64,000 nucleotides of DNA, from NCBI GenBank assembly GCA_021464245.1, contig JADCRB010000106.1, positions 186,001 through 250,000 of the forward strand, given 5' to 3'. The position numbers and the translations under genes were made by a program. The DNA is from Carallia brachiata (Eukaryota; Streptophyta; Magnoliopsida; Malpighiales; Rhizophoraceae). Positions 60,269-64,000 of this stretch are shown in pieces; the stretch's first letter is position 1, and the number at the start of each line of letters is the position of its first letter. The notes under the pieces were generated by a model, which saw only the letters and a list, made by a program, of their open reading frames with translations, searched no databases and had not been told where the DNA came from.

Positions 60269-62455
60269 TAATGTGTTATGTAAACTTGCTTGAAATTTTG
60301 TGTTAATATTATTTTGCTGCAACAGATGATAGAAACACGAGGTGATATATAACTTTTTTGGCTGGTTTGTTAAAGAAATATGTTCTTCTTGAATCTCTTG
60401 AGCAGCTTAATAACCTGAAGTGCTATACCTCCTTATTGGAGTGGAATCAAGGAACATTGTCGACATGAAAAACGAAATGGCAAGCAAGTTCCAATCCACC
60501 TAGCTAATTAAAATTTGAGAAAGGAAATTTTATAATGTGATCACTTGGGCAGTATTTGTATGAAACTTCTTGCATTTCTCATCTATAAGTTCTAATCATT
60601 GACTTCAGCTCCAATCCACCAACCGCAACCGCCTCAGAATTATATATTCATTTATTTTTTATTACATTTCTCCCTGTTCATTTACAAATAAAGTAAAAGA
60701 AAACAAAAAAAAAAAAGACAGTATATCTCATTGTTGCCTTTCTGAACAAAAGTAAATAAATCCCCAAAAAAAATTAAATACACTAAAAGAAGAGTTAGAG
60801 TTTGAATCATAGTTATTAGATTTAGGCAACTGGCCTGGTCATTGCTGATTGGGTCATCAGATCACTGATTTAATTATTGAGTCACTAATTGAATTGTATA
60901 TTTAAAATAATAATAAAAATAAATAATAAATATATAAAAAATGTTTTCTATTTAATAAAAGTAGTTAAGATTTACAGACAAATATAAAATTTTGTGTGAA
61001 AAATATTTACAAAAAATAAACAAAAATAGAAAATAAATTGTTTTCTTTTGTAATATAAAATTATTATTATTATTATATATATATATATAAGAGAAGACAA
61101 AAAAATACTTTTCATAACTATTAAAAAATTACTTGTAGCTGAGGCGTCAGTTTAAAAAGACAATGGGACAAGTGATAAATAGTGATAAAAGTAATAAAAT
61201 GCGTAATTTTCAATCTAAAACAAAACTTAGATATGTTTATATGGTGGTTAGTTGTCGAGTTTAGATAAAATTGTTGAGTTTTACTGAGTCATATATATAT
61301 ATATATATAGTTTATAAGGATTTCGAATGGGTATATGGAAAGAAGAGAGAATGAGATTGGTGGGAGTTCAATCATTCACATTATAGTTAAGAGACACTCA
61401 CCTTAATTATGTGACCTAATCTGATTTGACATCTAAATCATCAGATTTTCAGTTGGATCGACCGAGTAAAGTTGTGTCTGATAACATTGGTTTGAATTGC
61501 AATAGACTTGGGCCACTGAGCAACATTGCTAATTAAATACAAAAAATTTACAGCACCATAAAATTTATATTTGAAGAATATGTTTGAATGCAATTATATA
61601 TTTATTTTTTATAATTATACCTCTACTTTTTACAACAAATAAAAGGAATTCACCTTATTATTTTTTATTATAAAAAATAAAAACAGAATTATAAAAAATA
61701 AATGTAAAATTACATTCAAACAAATGCTTCAAACAAAAAAAAAAAATGGCTGGTATTATAACAGTGCCCAATTAAATATTGGACTCTAGCAACAAGCCAA
61801 CAAGCCACCCACCCCACTCGTTTCATTGTTCCAAAAGGTCTGCGCTTATGCTTTCCCTACAAAGATGACTTGTGGCTTCTTCTCTTTAAAAGGCTCTTTC
61901 TTTTTTTTTTTTTTTTCCCCTTGTCCACTTATGTTCGTGTCCTAAGCTGTATAGCTTTGGTCAAATCCTAAGTACGCCCAAAGTAGGTATCAAAAGACTG
62001 CTTTTGTAGGGCAGGAATTTACTGAATTATCATTCAGTATCCTAGCGAAGTTTCATAAAGATTCTGTTTGAGTTTTGAATCCTTAAGCATTGAAATGCTA
62101 ATTGGCACATAATTAGCTTAAAGAGAAATCTGAGAAGCCTTTGGGAGATCAACATTTTTTGTCTTTCTTCAGCCATAAAACTGCAGGAATTGGTATTTAC
62201 AAACTATTAGAACACAAAAGGGTGTGTTAGGACACTATAAATTTGTTGTACGCAGAGACCCAAAGAAAAAAAAAAAACAGGTGCCTTTCTCATAAGTGAA
62301 ACCTTAAACACTGGGGATGTTTATTGGCACAACTGATCACAAAACGAAAATTTATTGCAGATAAGCTTAGTGGACATTGCTTTCAATGTTTATTATTGGA
62401 CACAGTGCAAAAAAAGGTACGGCAGCGTTCATTCTTGTCTGAACAAATACTAATC
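60269..62455. other. Intergenic with transposon relics
   Basis: Contains TA runs at 61076-61090 and 61292-61309 and a degenerate repeat at about 60815-61510. The left part of that repeat (TGGTCATTGCTGATTGGGTC) and the right part (ATTTTCAGTTGGATCGACCG) look like worn ends of the CGGTTCAACC-type element. A foldback MITE lies at 61581-61722. On the minus strand an AATAAA at 62356-62351 may be the poly-A signal of the next gene. No gene seen. Confidence 0.5.
61581..61722. mobile_element. Foldback MITE (near-palindromic, 142 bp)
   Basis: The left arm TGTTTGAATGCAATTATATA and the following TTTATTTTTTATAATTA are the inverse of the right arm TAATTCTG... /AATTATAAAAAATAAATGTA and AAATTACATTCAAACA. 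The unit can form one long AT-rich hairpin. No coding capacity; target duplication not clear. Confidence 0.6.
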
Positions 62456-63487
62456 CTATCCTGTGCCCCCTAGGAAGGGGCAGCCGGAAGCCAGTTCTGA
62501 TGCTGAACTGTTCGAGTTTCCTCCTTTCATAAGACCTCCAAGCAGTTCTCCACGGTCGAAAAAGAATTCAACCTTCACAACCTTCATGTTTTCATCCACC
62601 TGATTTGCCCAAAAGAGAAAAGGGAATTAATTCCATCCAGAAAACAGATGAAAAACAACAAGAACATGAGATGAATATTGTTGGATTGTTAAATTATACC
62701 TCAAATATAGCAATACCAAAAAGTTCAACCAATTCTTCAGTTGGGGCATAGCCCTTGAAAGGACCCTCCATATAACCCCAGTGCCTGAACTTGTAGACAA
62801 TTACAGGTGGCCCTGAATAAACCTGGAGAACCTCCAAAGCAAACCCTCTTGGGAAAGCTGATGTGAAAGCCACATGAGCTGAATCCACAGTTTCCTCTGC
62901 CGGGTTAAAGCCCCGGAACTTCTCTGGCAAAGATGTCTGCATAAAGGCATTGTAGCCTCCACCAAGCTTGCGCTTTTCTTCCAAAGTTATAAGCTTTCTT
63001 CCTGCATGTTTATGCATTCATTAACTTGCCTAGACAGAGGACTGAACATTTTGGATTTCAGAGTTTACAGGTTTTTTTTAGCTGAAGGGTCACACACAAC
63101 AGGAAAAGAAAGGAGTTTGGAGTTACCATTTATGCTGTCCAAATAGTTGTTGGGATCAACTGTTTTGCAATCATCAAAGCATGTCTTGTGGAACATCTCC
63201 ATCTCCCATGTCTTTACAAGGTTTTGTACCTTCTCTTCAAGTGATCCAGGGGGCCATACCTTCCACAAAAATAGATAAAAATTAGAAATCAAATTGCTGT
63301 GATTTCTAGCTAAACAAACTTAGACTCCAATTAAAGATAACACAGACACCTTGGTTCTGCCTTCTTCAAAGAGTTTGTTGACAACATCATAGTTTGGAGG
63401 GGCATCAAACCTCCATTTGGTGTTCTTTTCTCCCTCTCCATGTAAGTAGGAGCGGTATTTGTCTCCCTCAACACCTTGAGCTGCCAT
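62456..63487 (-). CDS. Pathogen-related protein (barley PRp-like, NTF2-like fold)
   Basis: Four minus-strand exons, 63487-63350, 63259-63127, 63001-62700 and 62599-62456, join to 717 nt, 238 aa, with no internal stop. The chosen start gives MAAQGVEGDKYRSYL; an upstream in-frame ATG at 63502 would add five residues. Conserved blocks are WRFDAPPNYDVVNKLFEEG, VWPPGSLEEKVQNLVKTWEME, the FRGFNP and FTSAFPRGFALEVLQVYSGP segments, and YKFRHWGYMEGPFKGY. The end is MKVVKVEFFFDRGELLGGL with a polar tail GCPFLGG. This is the plant 'pathogen-related protein' family of about 230-250 aa, described as stress- or pathogen-induced, with a SnoaL/NTF2-like fold and no established reaction. It has no signal peptide, so it is probably cytosolic. 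Confidence 0.9.
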
Positions 63488-64000
63488 ATTCTCGGTAATC
63501 AAGAAGCTTAGTAATTGTTCGATCTGAATTTGCGTGGATTTATGACATGATGACTATTTATAAAAGGAAGAAATGATAGATAGACAAATAAATAGTAAAA
63601 TTATCAGAACCGGACCGGTTATCGAATCGAAAACATTAGTAAGTTAAAGTTCAACCAATAGAATTGGTATTTGAATCGATATATATATATATATAAAAGT
63701 AATTAAAAAAATATTAATTAAATATTAATTTTTTTAATTTTAATGGTAAAATTAAAATTTTTAATCAGATTTAGAACTAAATTGAACTTTTTAATTAAAT
63801 TTAGTACTGAAATTATAATTTTTTTTTTATTTACAAGGAGCCCTAATAAGCATATCAGGAGAAGGGGAAATGAGGTTGGTGTGAGTTAAACCTTTCACCT
63901 CATAATTGAGGGCACTTCCCTCATCCACTAGAATAAATACTCAAACTCATATAATTATAATTTAAATAACATTTGGAGTCAAATTATAATTTGTAAATTT
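63488..64000. other. Upstream flank of the pathogen-related gene
   Basis: Promoter-side sequence. TATTTATA at 63555-63562 reads TATAAATA on the minus strand about 70 bp upstream of the start codon and is a plausible TATA box. Further out are an AT run (63679-63697) and CCGGTT-containing degenerate repeat sequence. No gene seen. Confidence 0.5.

Overview
This is a 64-kb piece of AT-rich nuclear DNA from a flowering plant. The long introns with GT/GC-AG borders, the plant-only protein families (an LRR-XI receptor kinase, a half-size ABCG transporter, a Dof zinc finger and a pathogen-related protein) and the many MITE/hAT elements support this. The gene style fits a eudicot. A Citrus-like rosid is my guess from general protein character, but nothing in the window proves it.

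Layout. 1-15.6 kb: no gene found, only AT-rich intergenic DNA with transposon relics. These include a hAT-like element at 1380-1982, a Mutator-like MITE at 7822-8321 and a degenerate 22-bp tandem array at 5066-5300. 15.65-20.30 kb (+): a ten-exon ABCG half-transporter of the ABCG22/ABCG27 type, with two apparent GC-AG introns. 22.07-42.76 kb: a tandem segmental duplication (block A 22071-36366, block B 36367-42759). Each block carries a two-exon minus-strand gene for a small secreted protein made of 10-residue repeats (consensus EHPTGRGGYN; 8 repeats in A, 10 in B) and the remains of a Dof transcription-factor gene. A much larger set of transposons inserted in block A after the duplication: a solo LTR, two related hAT elements, a MITE and a truncated LINE. 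42.8-47.9 kb: intergenic. 47.90-51.36 kb (+): a complete LRR-XI receptor-like kinase (1085 aa). 53.62-55.89 kb (-): a nine-exon, probably plastid-targeted thioredoxin-fold protein with a CNHC motif. 58.15-60.27 kb (+): a three-exon DUF218-family membrane protein. 62.46-63.49 kb (-): a four-exon pathogen-related protein.

The genes do not form an operon or an obvious pathway; this is ordinary gene-poor plant chromatin. The best candidate for something undescribed is the pair of repeat-peptide genes. They have a signal peptide, a short spacer and then nothing but perfect decapeptide repeats to the stop codon. Base differences between repeats are mostly silent in this one frame, and the pair lies in a recent, microhomology-bounded tandem duplication. 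All exon borders were read by eye from splice signals, reading-frame continuity and remembered family conservation. No alignment program, transcript data or database was used.
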